From NCBI GenBank assembly GCA_029212505.1, contig JARGOS010000001.1, forward strand, positions 248,001-312,000: 64,000 nt of DNA, written 5' to 3'. This DNA is from Legionellaceae bacterium. GTDB lineage: Bacteria > Pseudomonadota > Gammaproteobacteria > Legionellales > Legionellaceae. The notes beneath the pieces are model-generated. The model saw only the letters and a list, made by a program, of their open reading frames with translations. It was not told where the DNA came from and did not search any database. The translations under genes and the position numbers were made by a program. The first letter of the stretch is position 1. Each line of letters begins with the position of its first letter. Positions 46,547-55,342 of the stretch are shown piece by piece.

Positions 46547-47403
46547 CAAAAGATATGAGCGCATCTATTCGAGCACGATTAAAAAATATAGCGAAAGCAG
46601 AAGAAACCGACTTTATTACGGTATTAACCCGTTATGGTCTTGAGCGGTTGTTATATCGAATTGGTCAATCTAAATATGCCAGTCAATATTTATTAAAAGG
46701 GGCCTTATTATTTAATCTTTGGTATGACATGCCACATCGATCCACAAAGGATATTGATTTATTAGGGTTTGGCAATCATGAGCTTGATTATTTAACCGGT
46801 GTTTTCAAGGAAATTTGTTTAATATCTGCCGACGATGGAATTGTTTTTGATGACAGCTCAATCACAGCAACGCCTATAAAAAAAGAAGATGGGTATAAAG
46901 GTGCAAGAATAGAGTTATTTGCTAACCTATCCAAAGCGTGCATTAAAATTCAAGTGGATGTTGGCTATGGCGATGTTGTAACGCCTGATCCAATTGATGC
47001 CAATTATCCTGTTTTGATAAGTGATTTACCTCAGCCTCAAATTCGAACTTATCCCATCTATACAGTGATTGCTGAAAAACTGCATGCGATTGTTTTATTA
47101 GGCATAGCAAATAGTCGATTAAAGGATTATCTGGATTTATATATATTGTTGAAAAATGAAGAGCTAGACAAAAAAATATTATTAGATGCGATTGCGTCAA
47201 CGTTCGTCCGAAGAGACATGCCTTTACCAAAAGTTACACCAGTAGGGTTAACAACAGAGTATAGCGAAGATGGATCGAGACAAGCAATGTGGCGTTCTTT
47301 CTTAAATAAAAATGAACTTGAATTTATATCATTGCCTGAGGTTGTGACTTCGATAAGTGAATTTGTCTTGCCAATAATAATTAAAACATCATCGTGTAAA
47401 TAA
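46543..47403 (+). CDS. AbiEii-type nucleotidyltransferase toxin
   Basis: A 286-residue product with the nucleotidyltransferase signature LLKGALLFNLWYD followed by HRSTKDIDLLGFG (Gly-x-Asp-type active site; KDIDLL carries the two Asp). YTVIAEKLHAIV and SRLKDYLDLYIL are also conserved in AbiEii. AbiE systems cause phage abortive infection and stabilise mobile elements; the family uses NTPs to inactivate tRNA or other RNA. Coupled to abiEi by overlap. Confidence 0.88.
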   Translation: MTKDMSASIRARLKNIAKAEETDFITVLTRYGLERLLYRIGQSKYASQYLLKGALLFNLWYDMPHRSTKDIDLLGFGNHELDYLTGVFKEICLISADDGIVFDDSSITATPIKKEDGYKGARIELFANLSKACIKIQVDVGYGDVVTPDPIDANYPVLISDLPQPQIRTYPIYTVIAEKLHAIVLLGIANSRLKDYLDLYILLKNEELDKKILLDAIASTFVRRDMPLPKVTPVGLTTEYSEDGSRQAMWRSFLNKNELEFISLPEVVTSISEFVLPIIIKTSSCK

Positions 47404-47559
47404 GCATCTGCTTGCGGAGTTACAATTAAAGCAAGGGACATTGGGGACAAATGGGACCGCCCCACCACAACTGGGTTTTAGCTGTCCCCATCTCATTTTT
47501 CGGTGATGGGACTTAGGGGACACTGGAAATATAGCAATCAAACTACCAAGAGAAAAGGC

Positions 47560-48405
47560 ATGCCTACAGAAGAGCAACAAGCAACCTCAAATATGAAAAT
47601 GCAACTTGCATGGTTAACGGATATCCATCTCAATTTTCTAAAAGTTGAGATGCGTCAAAAATTGTATGCGGATATTCTGGCTACGGCTTGTGATGCCCTT
47701 TTAATCAGTGGCGATATTGCCGAAGCACCTTCTTTGACTGATCTTCTCAGTGAGATGGCAGTTCAAATTAAAAAGCCAATTTACTTTATTGTTGGTAACC
47801 ATGATTATTATCGTGGAACTGTTAGTGATGTTCGAAAGGCATTAACCACATTAAGCACAGCCAATGCCAACTTATTTTGGTTGCCTGCATCAGGTTTACA
47901 GCAGCTTCCAAATAATACAATTTTATTAGGTCAAGATGGTTGGGCAGATGGTCGTTTGGGTGATTATCAAAATAGCACAGTTTCACTCAATGATAGCAGA
48001 ATGATTGCTGATTTATTTCAGGAAAATATGCTTGGCCGACAACAACTATTACAAAAAATGCAAGAATTAGCAGACATTGATGCCAGTGCTTTAAAACAGG
48101 ATTTGGCTCAAGCGGTAAAGCAACACCCCAAAAAGATCATTGTTTTAACCCACATTCCTCCGTTTAAAGAGGCTTCTAAGCATATGGGGCAAGTGAGTGA
48201 TGACAATTATTTACCTTATTTCAGTTCGAAAGCAATCGGTGATGTGTTGATGCTATTTGCTAGCGACAATCCATCTATCGATTTTTTAGTTCTTTGTGGG
48301 CACACACATAGTGATGCTAAATATCAGCCACGGACGAATTTAATTGTTAAGGTTGGCAAAGCTGAATACTACAAGCCAGTAATGCAAGAGATCATAATTG
48401 TTTAA
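47560..48405 (+). CDS. Calcineurin-like metallophosphoesterase
   Basis: A 281-residue phosphatase with all metal motifs in order: LTDIHLNF (DxH), LISGDIAE (GD), VGNHDYYRG (GNHD), LTHIPPF (H) and CGHTHSD (GHxH). The ATG at 47560 is the most upstream likely start; ATG 47593 is an alternative and the ribosome site is weak. No signal peptide, so probably cytosolic. It may act on nucleotides or RNA ends; it stands alone as cargo and could be defence-related, but there is no direct evidence. Confidence 0.83.
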   Translation: MPTEEQQATSNMKMQLAWLTDIHLNFLKVEMRQKLYADILATACDALLISGDIAEAPSLTDLLSEMAVQIKKPIYFIVGNHDYYRGTVSDVRKALTTLSTANANLFWLPASGLQQLPNNTILLGQDGWADGRLGDYQNSTVSLNDSRMIADLFQENMLGRQQLLQKMQELADIDASALKQDLAQAVKQHPKKIIVLTHIPPFKEASKHMGQVSDDNYLPYFSSKAIGDVLMLFASDNPSIDFLVLCGHTHSDAKYQPRTNLIVKVGKAEYYKPVMQEIIIV

Positions 48406-48563
48406 GCTGTTCCACCCAATTGCTCGAACGTAATCGCTGGGCGGGTAGTAGCGTGCCATATTTGAAAATCGGTCGTAAGGTTTTGTGCCGAAAAAGCGAT
48501 ATACTGAATTGTTCTTCAACAACAAAAAGTTTATCACTCAACGGCGGGGGAATTAAAACCTAG
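48405..48563 (+). pseudogene. Fragment of an excisionase/HTH_17-type protein
   Basis: An open frame (stop TAG at 48561) encodes LLERNRWAGSSVPYLKIGRK followed by VLCRKSDI, the second half of an AlpA/excisionase-like MerR-type HTH domain. No start codon or N-terminal helix precedes it; the frame reaches back into the end of the phosphoesterase gene. A truncated regulator or excisionase of the element. Confidence 0.6.
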
Positions 48564-48642
48564 ATAAAGACTGGGTCCCGCGGACAAGCCGCCGCACGTA
48601 GGCGGTAGGTGAATTATCAACACACCCTATTTTATCTGAAAT

Positions 48643-48897
48643 TTAAAAAACTGGTGCTTGATTAGTATCTGGAGTCTCCCTGCCGCTTGTCATGCCATTC
48701 TGCTCAGGAGATGTAGATGAATGAGGGGTTGCTCTTTCTTTTGGACCAGAGAACAAGCCTAACCCGTTAGTACCCAACCATGCCGTACCTAGGGAAGCCC
48801 CCGTTACTATTAGGCAGATGCCAAGGACCGCACCTAGACCTGAAGCTATCGCTGCGGCACCAGCACCTATTAAAACTGAAGCAAGTGGCAGGGTTAA
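48643..48897 (-). pseudogene. Fragment of a membrane protein C-terminus
   Basis: A frame of about 84 codons without a start codon, bounded upstream by TGA. It encodes a Gly/Ala-rich hydrophobic segment (LIGAGAAAIASGLGAVLG) and a polar tail (GPKERATPHSS) ending NQAPVF. The layout (late membrane segment plus tail) resembles the C-terminus of the unknown protein at 4303-5097. The N-terminal part is lost. Confidence 0.5.
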
Positions 48898-49076
48898 AAA
48901 ATATCAATAAGATTCTTTTTTGACTATGACGTCTTGTGAATAATGTTGCTGAAAGCAGAAATTTTATTGAGCGAAAGGATTTGCAACAAAAGTTATTGTA
49001 GATTTTTATGGGTTCTATTAAGCACACAGCCCATGAACCATAAATTTTTAACAGCTATTATTTTATCGTTCGGATC

Positions 49077-49103
49077 TGTCTACATTACGTCTACATGAGA
49101 TTT
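49077..49103. repeat. Direct repeat near the right end (possible integrase arm site)
   Basis: Matches 44603-44629 at 25 of 27 positions, 29 bases inside attR. Same orientation. Otherwise the 48898-49132 stretch is empty. Confidence 0.6.
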
Positions 49104-49132
49104 TCGATATTTTTTAAAACCAACGTAACTTG

Positions 49133-49219
<87 letters not shown>

Positions 49220-49301
49220 TGATAGAATCGTCATTATAAAGCGTAACTCAATAAAACGCTATCATGAATTACGCTTTTGTTACGCTACTTTCTAAACTTT
49301 T

Positions 49302-52067
49302 TTATAAAGCTTGAATTTTTGCTTGATGATGGAGCGCTTTTTCTCGAGCACGCTCTGCTTGCTCAAGTTTTTCTCGTTCTTTTGCGACCACATCTTCAGG
49401 TGCTTTGTCCGTAAAGCGTGGGTTATTAAGTTTTCCTGTGGCCAGAGCGATGTCTTTATCAAGCTTTTTCAGCGTTTTTTCGAGACGTGCGAGTTCATCA
49501 TCTTTCTTGATAAGCCCTGCCATTGGAATCAGTAGCTCCAGCTCGCCAACCACCGCTGATGCTGATACAGGTACTGTATCGCTGTCTTCAAGACGATGGA
49601 TTTTATCTATCTTGGTGAGTGTCATGAAAAGCGTCTTGTGCTTCTCAAGTTTTTCTTCGACGTCAGGGGTGATATGACGAAGGTAGAGCGGTATAGCAAC
49701 CGATGGGCTAATCCCCATTTCACTTCGAATTGTACGAATGGCTTGGATTACAGTTTGTAACCAGGCTATTTCTGCTTCTAACTCCAAATCAATGCTTTTT
49801 TGCTGAACTTCAGGAAACGAACTGAGCATGAGCGTCTCACCACCTTCGCTTGTGAGTTTGTTCAAGCGTTGGAAAATCGTTTCTGTGATGAACGGCATAA
49901 TCGGATGAAGCAGTTTGACGATATGAAAGAGCACGGAGATTAACGTACGGCGTGTGCCTCGTTTCATCGCACCTAGCGCTTGGGTGTCATAGAGCACGGG
50001 TTTGGAAAGTTCGAGGTACCAGTCGCAGTACTCATGCCATACAAATTCATATAAATTATTGGCTAATAAATCAAAGCGATATTGTCCATAATATTGATGG
50101 GTACGCTCGACGGTGTGTTGTAAACGTGAATAAATCCAGCGATCGGCAGAGCTGTACTGAAACGCGCCATCACCTAGATCCACGCTTTCTTCTTCGGTAT
50201 GCATAAGCACATAGCGCGCGGCATTCCAAAGTTTGTTACAAAAATTACGATAACCTTCGACGCGGGCGATATCAAAACGCATGACACGAGCATTCGAGGC
50301 GATTGCACAAAACGAAAAGCGGAGTGCATCGGTACCAAAAGCTTCAATCCCTTCTGGGAATTCTTTTTTTGTGCTGGCGATAATTTTCTTTTGTGTTGAA
50401 CTTACCAAGTGATTGGCCGCACGTTTTTCAAGTAAATCATCAAGACTGATGCCGTCAATAATATCCATGGGATCAAGCACATTACCTTTGGATTTTGACA
50501 TTTTTTTCCCATCTTGGTCACAGACCAAGCCGGTGACAAAAACTTCAGGAAAAGGGATTTTACCGGTAAATTTTAGGCTCATCATGATCATGCGAGCCAC
50601 CCAGAAAAATAAAATATCAAAGCCTGTAAATAAAGCCGAGGTTGGGAAAAAATCTTCAAAATCAGGTGTTTTCTCAGGCCAGCCGAGTGCAACAAAGGGC
50701 CACAGTGATGAAGAAAACCAGGTATCTAAAACATCTTCATCTTGTTTTAACACCAGTTCATCATCAAGTTTGTATTTAAATCGCACGTCTTTTTCGGTGT
50801 ACCCAACGTAGACTTTGCCGTGGATGTCATACCATGCGGGAATACGATGCCCCCACCAGAGTTGACGGCTAATACACCAATCTTGAATGTTTTCCATCCA
50901 GTGTTCGTAAGTTTTTGTCCAATTATCTGGAACAAAGCGTACTTTTCCTTGATGAACAACATCGAGTGCGGGTTTCGCCAACGGTTCCATTTGAATATAC
51001 CATTGGTCGGTTAACAGTGGCTCAATGATGGTATTGGATTTTTCGCCACGTGGAATGTTGAGCTGATGCGGTTCTATTTTTTCAAGCAGACCGGCTTGCT
51101 CAAGATCTTTGATGATGTGTTCTCGGGCAACAAAGCGATCCATGCCTTGATAGGCCAGGGGAGCGTGTTTATTAATATTGCCTTTTTTGGTTAAAATCGT
51201 GGTCATCGGTAATTGATGACGTTTACCGACTTCATAATCATTAAAATCATGTGCAGGCGTAATTTTTACACAACCACTACCAAATTCAGGATCGACATAT
51301 TCATCCGCGATGATGGGAATCGTGCGATCGCACAAAGGCAAGTGCACATGTTTTCCAATGAGAGCTTGATAGCGCGTGTCTTCAGGATGAACCGCAATCG
51401 CCGCATCTCCGAGTAAGGTTTCCGGACGTGTGGTCGCAATAATCACAACGTCGTCAGAATCAACCAACGGGTAGCGGATATGCCACAAATGACCTGCTTC
51501 TGTTTCGGTAATCACTTCAAGATCGGAGACGGCCGTACCCAGCTTTGGATCCCAGTTAACGAGGCGATTACCGCGATAGAGCAAGCCTTCGTCATAGAGC
51601 TGTACAAATACTTTATTGACGGCTTTAGAAAAACCCTCGTCCATCGTAAAGCGTGAACGCGACCAGTCGGTGGAGCAACCCATGCGACGCATTTGGCGCA
51701 TGATGGTATCTCCGGATTCTTCTTTCCATTGCCATACACGCTCTAAAAACGCATCGCGTCCCATTTCTTTACGCGATAGATTTTCTTGCTGTAATTTTTT
51801 CTCAACGACCAGCTGTGTTGAGATGCCCGCATGATCAACACCGGGTTGCCATAACGTACGTTTACCACACATGCGTTGGTAACGTGTCATAGCGTCCATG
51901 AGCGTGTCTTGAAAACCATGGCCCATGTGTAACGTACCGGTAACATTAGGGGGCGGTAACATCATAGAATAAGAGGGGCCTGAGCCTTGCGGACGAAAAT
52001 AGTCACGGCTTTCCCATGTTTCGTAACAGGTGTGTTCAATATCTTTTGGAGAATAGGTCTTTTCCAC
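49302..52067 (-). CDS. valS: Valyl-tRNA synthetase
   Basis: Class I aminoacyl-tRNA synthetase, 921 residues. HIGH region: PPPNVTGTLHMGHGF; KMSKS region: GKKMSKSKGNVLDP; editing-domain landmarks include TTRPETLLGD. A C-terminal coiled coil (EREKLEQAERAREKAL) is typical of ValRS. The GTG at 52067 is chosen because the product then starts MEKTYSPKDIEHT, in line with E. coli MEKTYNPQDIEQ; TTG 52073 lies two codons earlier. Confidence 0.97.
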   Translation of the reverse strand: MEKTYSPKDIEHTCYETWESRDYFRPQGSGPSYSMMLPPPNVTGTLHMGHGFQDTLMDAMTRYQRMCGKRTLWQPGVDHAGISTQLVVEKKLQQENLSRKEMGRDAFLERVWQWKEESGDTIMRQMRRMGCSTDWSRSRFTMDEGFSKAVNKVFVQLYDEGLLYRGNRLVNWDPKLGTAVSDLEVITETEAGHLWHIRYPLVDSDDVVIIATTRPETLLGDAAIAVHPEDTRYQALIGKHVHLPLCDRTIPIIADEYVDPEFGSGCVKITPAHDFNDYEVGKRHQLPMTTILTKKGNINKHAPLAYQGMDRFVAREHIIKDLEQAGLLEKIEPHQLNIPRGEKSNTIIEPLLTDQWYIQMEPLAKPALDVVHQGKVRFVPDNWTKTYEHWMENIQDWCISRQLWWGHRIPAWYDIHGKVYVGYTEKDVRFKYKLDDELVLKQDEDVLDTWFSSSLWPFVALGWPEKTPDFEDFFPTSALFTGFDILFFWVARMIMMSLKFTGKIPFPEVFVTGLVCDQDGKKMSKSKGNVLDPMDIIDGISLDDLLEKRAANHLVSSTQKKIIASTKKEFPEGIEAFGTDALRFSFCAIASNARVMRFDIARVEGYRNFCNKLWNAARYVLMHTEEESVDLGDGAFQYSSADRWIYSRLQHTVERTHQYYGQYRFDLLANNLYEFVWHEYCDWYLELSKPVLYDTQALGAMKRGTRRTLISVLFHIVKLLHPIMPFITETIFQRLNKLTSEGGETLMLSSFPEVQQKSIDLELEAEIAWLQTVIQAIRTIRSEMGISPSVAIPLYLRHITPDVEEKLEKHKTLFMTLTKIDKIHRLEDSDTVPVSASAVVGELELLIPMAGLIKKDDELARLEKTLKKLDKDIALATGKLNNPRFTDKAPEDVVAKEREKLEQAERAREKALHHQAKIQAL

Positions 52068-52130
52068 GATCAAATCTCGGTTGGAAAACTAGATGTCGCG
52101 CATTCTATCATATCGATCTTCAACGATCAT

Positions 52131-52172
52131 TTGTTTTAGATTTGTTTTAGATTTGTTTTAGATTTGTTTTAG
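52131..52172. repeat. Tandem repeat, 11-bp unit, 3.8 copies
   Basis: The unit TTGTTTTAGAT occurs three times in full plus nine bases of a fourth. It lies in the non-coding gap between valS and the permease gene, so it may affect spacing or DNA structure of their promoters. Confidence 0.95.
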
Positions 52173-52254
52173 CAAGTAAAAACGTAAGGAAAGCAGATGA
52201 TGCTTCGTGTTATCATAGGGTATTTGAGTGGTTTTGGAAAAATAATAGGTCGTT

Positions 52255-53442
52255 ATGCAATCAAAAAATATCATCGGTGGCATGCTCATGATTTTAGGTA
52301 CCTGTATTGGTGCCGGCATGCTCGCTATTCCTATCGTGAGTGCGCATGAGTCATTTCGATTTAGTGCGTTGCTTTTGACCGTTGCGTGGTTATGCATGAC
52401 CATGGGTGCTTTTGCAGTACTGGAGGTTAATTTATGGTTCAAGCCCGGCAGTAACTTAATTACGATGGCCGAAGGTACGTTGGGCGCATGGGGAAAAACG
52501 GTCACGAGTTTGCTTTATTTATTACTTATGTATAGCCTAATTTGCGCTTACCTTGCGAGTGCCAGTGGCGTGTTGCAAACGTTTTTTAAAGCGATGAGTT
52601 GGCCTATGCCACGCGCAATCACAACGGTGATGACCTTGCTTGTTTTGGGAAGCATTGTTTGCCGAGGGATGGGGGCGGTTGATATGGCCAACCGTTTGTT
52701 TATGGGCATTAAGCTTTTGATTTTTGTTCTTATTGTCACGGTCCTTGCGCCGCAAATTCAGATAGAAAAATTATACGAAGGCGATTTTTCAATACGAAAC
52801 AGTGCATTTATTGTTATGGTCACTTCGTTTGGTTATGCGACCATTTTGCCTACCCTGCGTGAATACCTTCATTCGGATCGAAAAGCCTTAAAATTTATCG
52901 TACTAGCCGGAAGTTTGGTGCCGTTCGCGATATTCTTACTCTGGCTGTGCATTGTTCAAGGCGTGTTGCCTCGCACGGGCGAGCATGGCTTAATTGCGAT
53001 GGCCGCGTCAAATAATTCAAGTTCAAGCCTCATGCTTGCCATTACACATGTTGCACACAATGCGTGGATGAAATACATCGCCAGTATGTTTGTTTCGGTG
53101 TACGTACTTACATCGTTTTTATCCGTAGCGATTAGTTTAGCTGACTTTATAGCGGATGGCTTAAGTAAAACTAAACAGGGCAAAGACGGCGTATTAATTC
53201 ATGCGTTGTGTTTTTTACCGCCGTTATTGATTGTTTTAGTTAAACCTGGAATTTTTATTACCGCACTGGCGTATGCCGGTGTGTGGTGTATTATTTTACT
53301 CATGATTTTGCCTTTACTGATGCTGTACAGCGGGCGTTACAAACATCGATTATCTGATCATCATATTTTGCCGGGTGGTCGTTGGTTTTTATCGGTAATG
53401 CTCGGTATTGCTTGTGCATTTTTAATCATGCAATTTTTTTAA
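52255..53442 (+). CDS. Aromatic amino acid permease (HAAAP family), second copy
   Basis: A 395-residue permease with the same N-terminal GGMLMILGTCIGAGMLAIP helix as the 16828-18003 protein and about 11 helices. VTSFGYATILPTLREYL corresponds to the middle signature of the first copy. It starts at the ATG with a weak AGG site. Tyrosine or tryptophan uptake is likely. Having two copies fits an organism that relies on amino acids from its environment. Confidence 0.87.
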   Translation: MQSKNIIGGMLMILGTCIGAGMLAIPIVSAHESFRFSALLLTVAWLCMTMGAFAVLEVNLWFKPGSNLITMAEGTLGAWGKTVTSLLYLLLMYSLICAYLASASGVLQTFFKAMSWPMPRAITTVMTLLVLGSIVCRGMGAVDMANRLFMGIKLLIFVLIVTVLAPQIQIEKLYEGDFSIRNSAFIVMVTSFGYATILPTLREYLHSDRKALKFIVLAGSLVPFAIFLLWLCIVQGVLPRTGEHGLIAMAASNNSSSSLMLAITHVAHNAWMKYIASMFVSVYVLTSFLSVAISLADFIADGLSKTKQGKDGVLIHALCFLPPLLIVLVKPGIFITALAYAGVWCIILLMILPLLMLYSGRYKHRLSDHHILPGGRWFLSVMLGIACAFLIMQFF

Positions 53443-53464
53443 TAGCAAACAGGATGTGGTGATT

Positions 53465-54208
53465 ATGAATTTAGAACAGCAGCGCGTGGTGGTGACCGGT
53501 GGAGCTTCAGGCATGGGACGTGCGTGTGCTGAGTCTTTTCGTGCACGCGGTGCCAAGGTGATGGTCTGGGATGTGCATGCAGATGCGCATGACGCGCATG
53601 CTATCGCGTGTGATGTGCGTTCAGATGATAGCGTTCGAACAGCTTTAGCTGAAACGATCGAGCGCATGGGCTTACCACGTGTTTGCATTCAATGCGCGGG
53701 GATTGCACCGGCAGGGCGTATGGTCGGCAAGCAGGGAGCGATGCCACTGGATGCGTTTAAACAGGTGATTGATGTGAATTTGATCGGTACGTTTAATGTT
53801 ATGCGTGTGTTTGCTGAAGCGGTGATGCAGGCGCCAGACGTACTTGATGGTGAAGAGCAGGGTGTGATCATCAACACCGCGTCGATTGCTGCGTATGAAG
53901 GTCAAATAGGGCAAACGGCCTACAGTGCATCGAAAGGGGGAATTGTTGCACTTACATTGCCTGCTGCACGTGAACTGGCATCCAGCGGTATACGCGTCAA
54001 CACGATAGCGCCCGGGCTGATCGCGACACCTTTATTGCTCAATATGCCTGAAGAGGTTCAAGCAAGTTTGGCTGAATCGGTACCGTTTCCTAAGCGCCTG
54101 GGCAAACCGGAAGAGTTTGCAGCGCTGGCTGCGCATATCATTGAAAATAATATGATCAACGGTGAAGTGATTCGTTTAGATGGTGCATTACGCATGGCGC
54201 CACGTTAG
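53465..54208 (+). CDS. Short-chain dehydrogenase, 3-hydroxyacyl-CoA dehydrogenase (HSD10-like)
   Basis: A 247-residue SDR. The cofactor motif is TGGASGMGRACAESF, catalytic Ser/Tyr/Lys appear in INTASIAAYEGQIGQTAYSA followed by SKGG, and the C-terminus GEVIRLDGALRM is close to the human type-10 enzyme (VIRLDGAIRM). This class oxidises 3-hydroxyacyl-CoA or 2-methyl-3-hydroxybutyryl-CoA. AGGA is ten bases before ATG 53465; GTG 53456 is rejected. Follows the permease closely. Confidence 0.88.
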   Translation: MNLEQQRVVVTGGASGMGRACAESFRARGAKVMVWDVHADAHDAHAIACDVRSDDSVRTALAETIERMGLPRVCIQCAGIAPAGRMVGKQGAMPLDAFKQVIDVNLIGTFNVMRVFAEAVMQAPDVLDGEEQGVIINTASIAAYEGQIGQTAYSASKGGIVALTLPAARELASSGIRVNTIAPGLIATPLLLNMPEEVQASLAESVPFPKRLGKPEEFAALAAHIIENNMINGEVIRLDGALRMAPR

Positions 54209-54232
54209 GCATTAATCAATCATTGTGTTTTT

Positions 54233-54261
54233 TTGATTACCAAACATAAATTTGTTAATAT
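54233..54261 (+). promoter_or_regulatory. Candidate promoter upstream of the unknown gene
   Basis: TTGATT and TAATAT are 17 bases apart. It lies within the longest possible reading frame, which argues that translation begins further downstream. Confidence 0.5.
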
Positions 54262-54322
54262 AGAACTACAGTATACTTTTGTCATAATCTTAGACGCGCG
54301 CTCGTTGGTGGAGGGATTAAAA

Positions 54323-55240
54323 TTGGTTGTTCATGATAGATTAAGCCCAAATGATGAAACGAGTTTAACGATACAATATGAGTCGATTGACTACCCGCTT
54401 TGGTGTTACGGCTGGAATATTAAGCATGGGTTTGATACCTCACAATCCGGTAAAAAAATTGCAATCATGCAGTTTTCATGCGAATCAGAAACATCATCAA
54501 CTCAATTGATGCGTGAGCTTGAGCATACCGAAAGCATGTTAGCCCGTGCTATACCTCTTTATTTGCTCGAAGTGATTTATTATGGAACCGATGCATCATC
54601 AAGCGTTATTTTCCCTGTGAGTCAGCTTAAACAAGACGCCTACGTGTTATACGGTTCACCCACATCGCGCCAACAGGTGATGGCTTTGGCTGAGGAGAGA
54701 GGTTTGGATGGTGTCGTGACCGGGGTGATTGCACCTGATAAGCTTATAATAACATATTGGAATTTGCTGACAGATACGGAAGAGCACCAAAGCTTCCCAT
54801 TTGATTATAATCAACCAGGAAGCACGCTTTCGCCTCTTCAAGCATTTGTTTTTGAGCAATCCGGTCTAGCTTTTGACCCCAGTTTTCAAAAACATAGACG
54901 AGGCTTTCAAGCGATACCTGAGGCGTATCAACACAAGTATGTCATGCTAAGCGCCCAGCATCTTATGTTGCACCAAGCAACACACGCTGCGGATCGTATG
55001 CTCAACGATCATCATTTGATTCAAGGCTTATTAAAGCTTGCAAAGCAAGGCGAAATCATGCAAATGCAGTTAAATTTGATTAGCACCATTCATCTTTGTA
55101 TGCGTTATCAATCCTCCGCCATCAAAGATTATAAAGGTCGTATTACGCGATGGTTGGATGGCATAGCTGCAAGCGAGCATATTTTGCATAGCATTGCAGA
55201 AAAAACAGCCAGAGTATTTAGAGCATATTGTGCTGAATGA
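54323..55240 (+). CDS. Unknown protein
   Basis: A 305-residue soluble protein, not recognised. There is no signal peptide and no membrane helix. It has Tyr/Trp-rich segments near the start (YPLWCYGWNIKHGF) and a His-rich helical C-terminal half (LHQATHAADRMLNDHHLIQG). Start choice: TTG 54323 has GGAGGG seven bases upstream, the best ribosome site; the frame runs open to TTG 54233 but that region holds a promoter. Next to effector-like genes. Confidence 0.6.
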   Translation: MVVHDRLSPNDETSLTIQYESIDYPLWCYGWNIKHGFDTSQSGKKIAIMQFSCESETSSTQLMRELEHTESMLARAIPLYLLEVIYYGTDASSSVIFPVSQLKQDAYVLYGSPTSRQQVMALAEERGLDGVVTGVIAPDKLIITYWNLLTDTEEHQSFPFDYNQPGSTLSPLQAFVFEQSGLAFDPSFQKHRRGFQAIPEAYQHKYVMLSAQHLMLHQATHAADRMLNDHHLIQGLLKLAKQGEIMQMQLNLISTIHLCMRYQSSAIKDYKGRITRWLDGIAASEHILHSIAEKTARVFRAYCAE

Positions 55241-55342
55241 ATCAAATTTACGATAATACGCCCTGTTTTTTTTGTGGTTGATGTGGTTATTATTTAGTCT
55301 CTATGTTATGATCTCCGTAAATCTATCTGCTTTTTGTTGTTT

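Noticed and set aside
47404-47520. GGGGACA/TGTCCCC-rich stretch before the phosphoesterase
   Set aside because: Looks like the remains of a small repeat element, but no defined ends or target duplication were found.
48767-49027. 86-codon minus-strand frame in the element
   Set aside because: Its second half is the wrong-frame reading of the membrane-tail fragment; the first half is low in coding signal.
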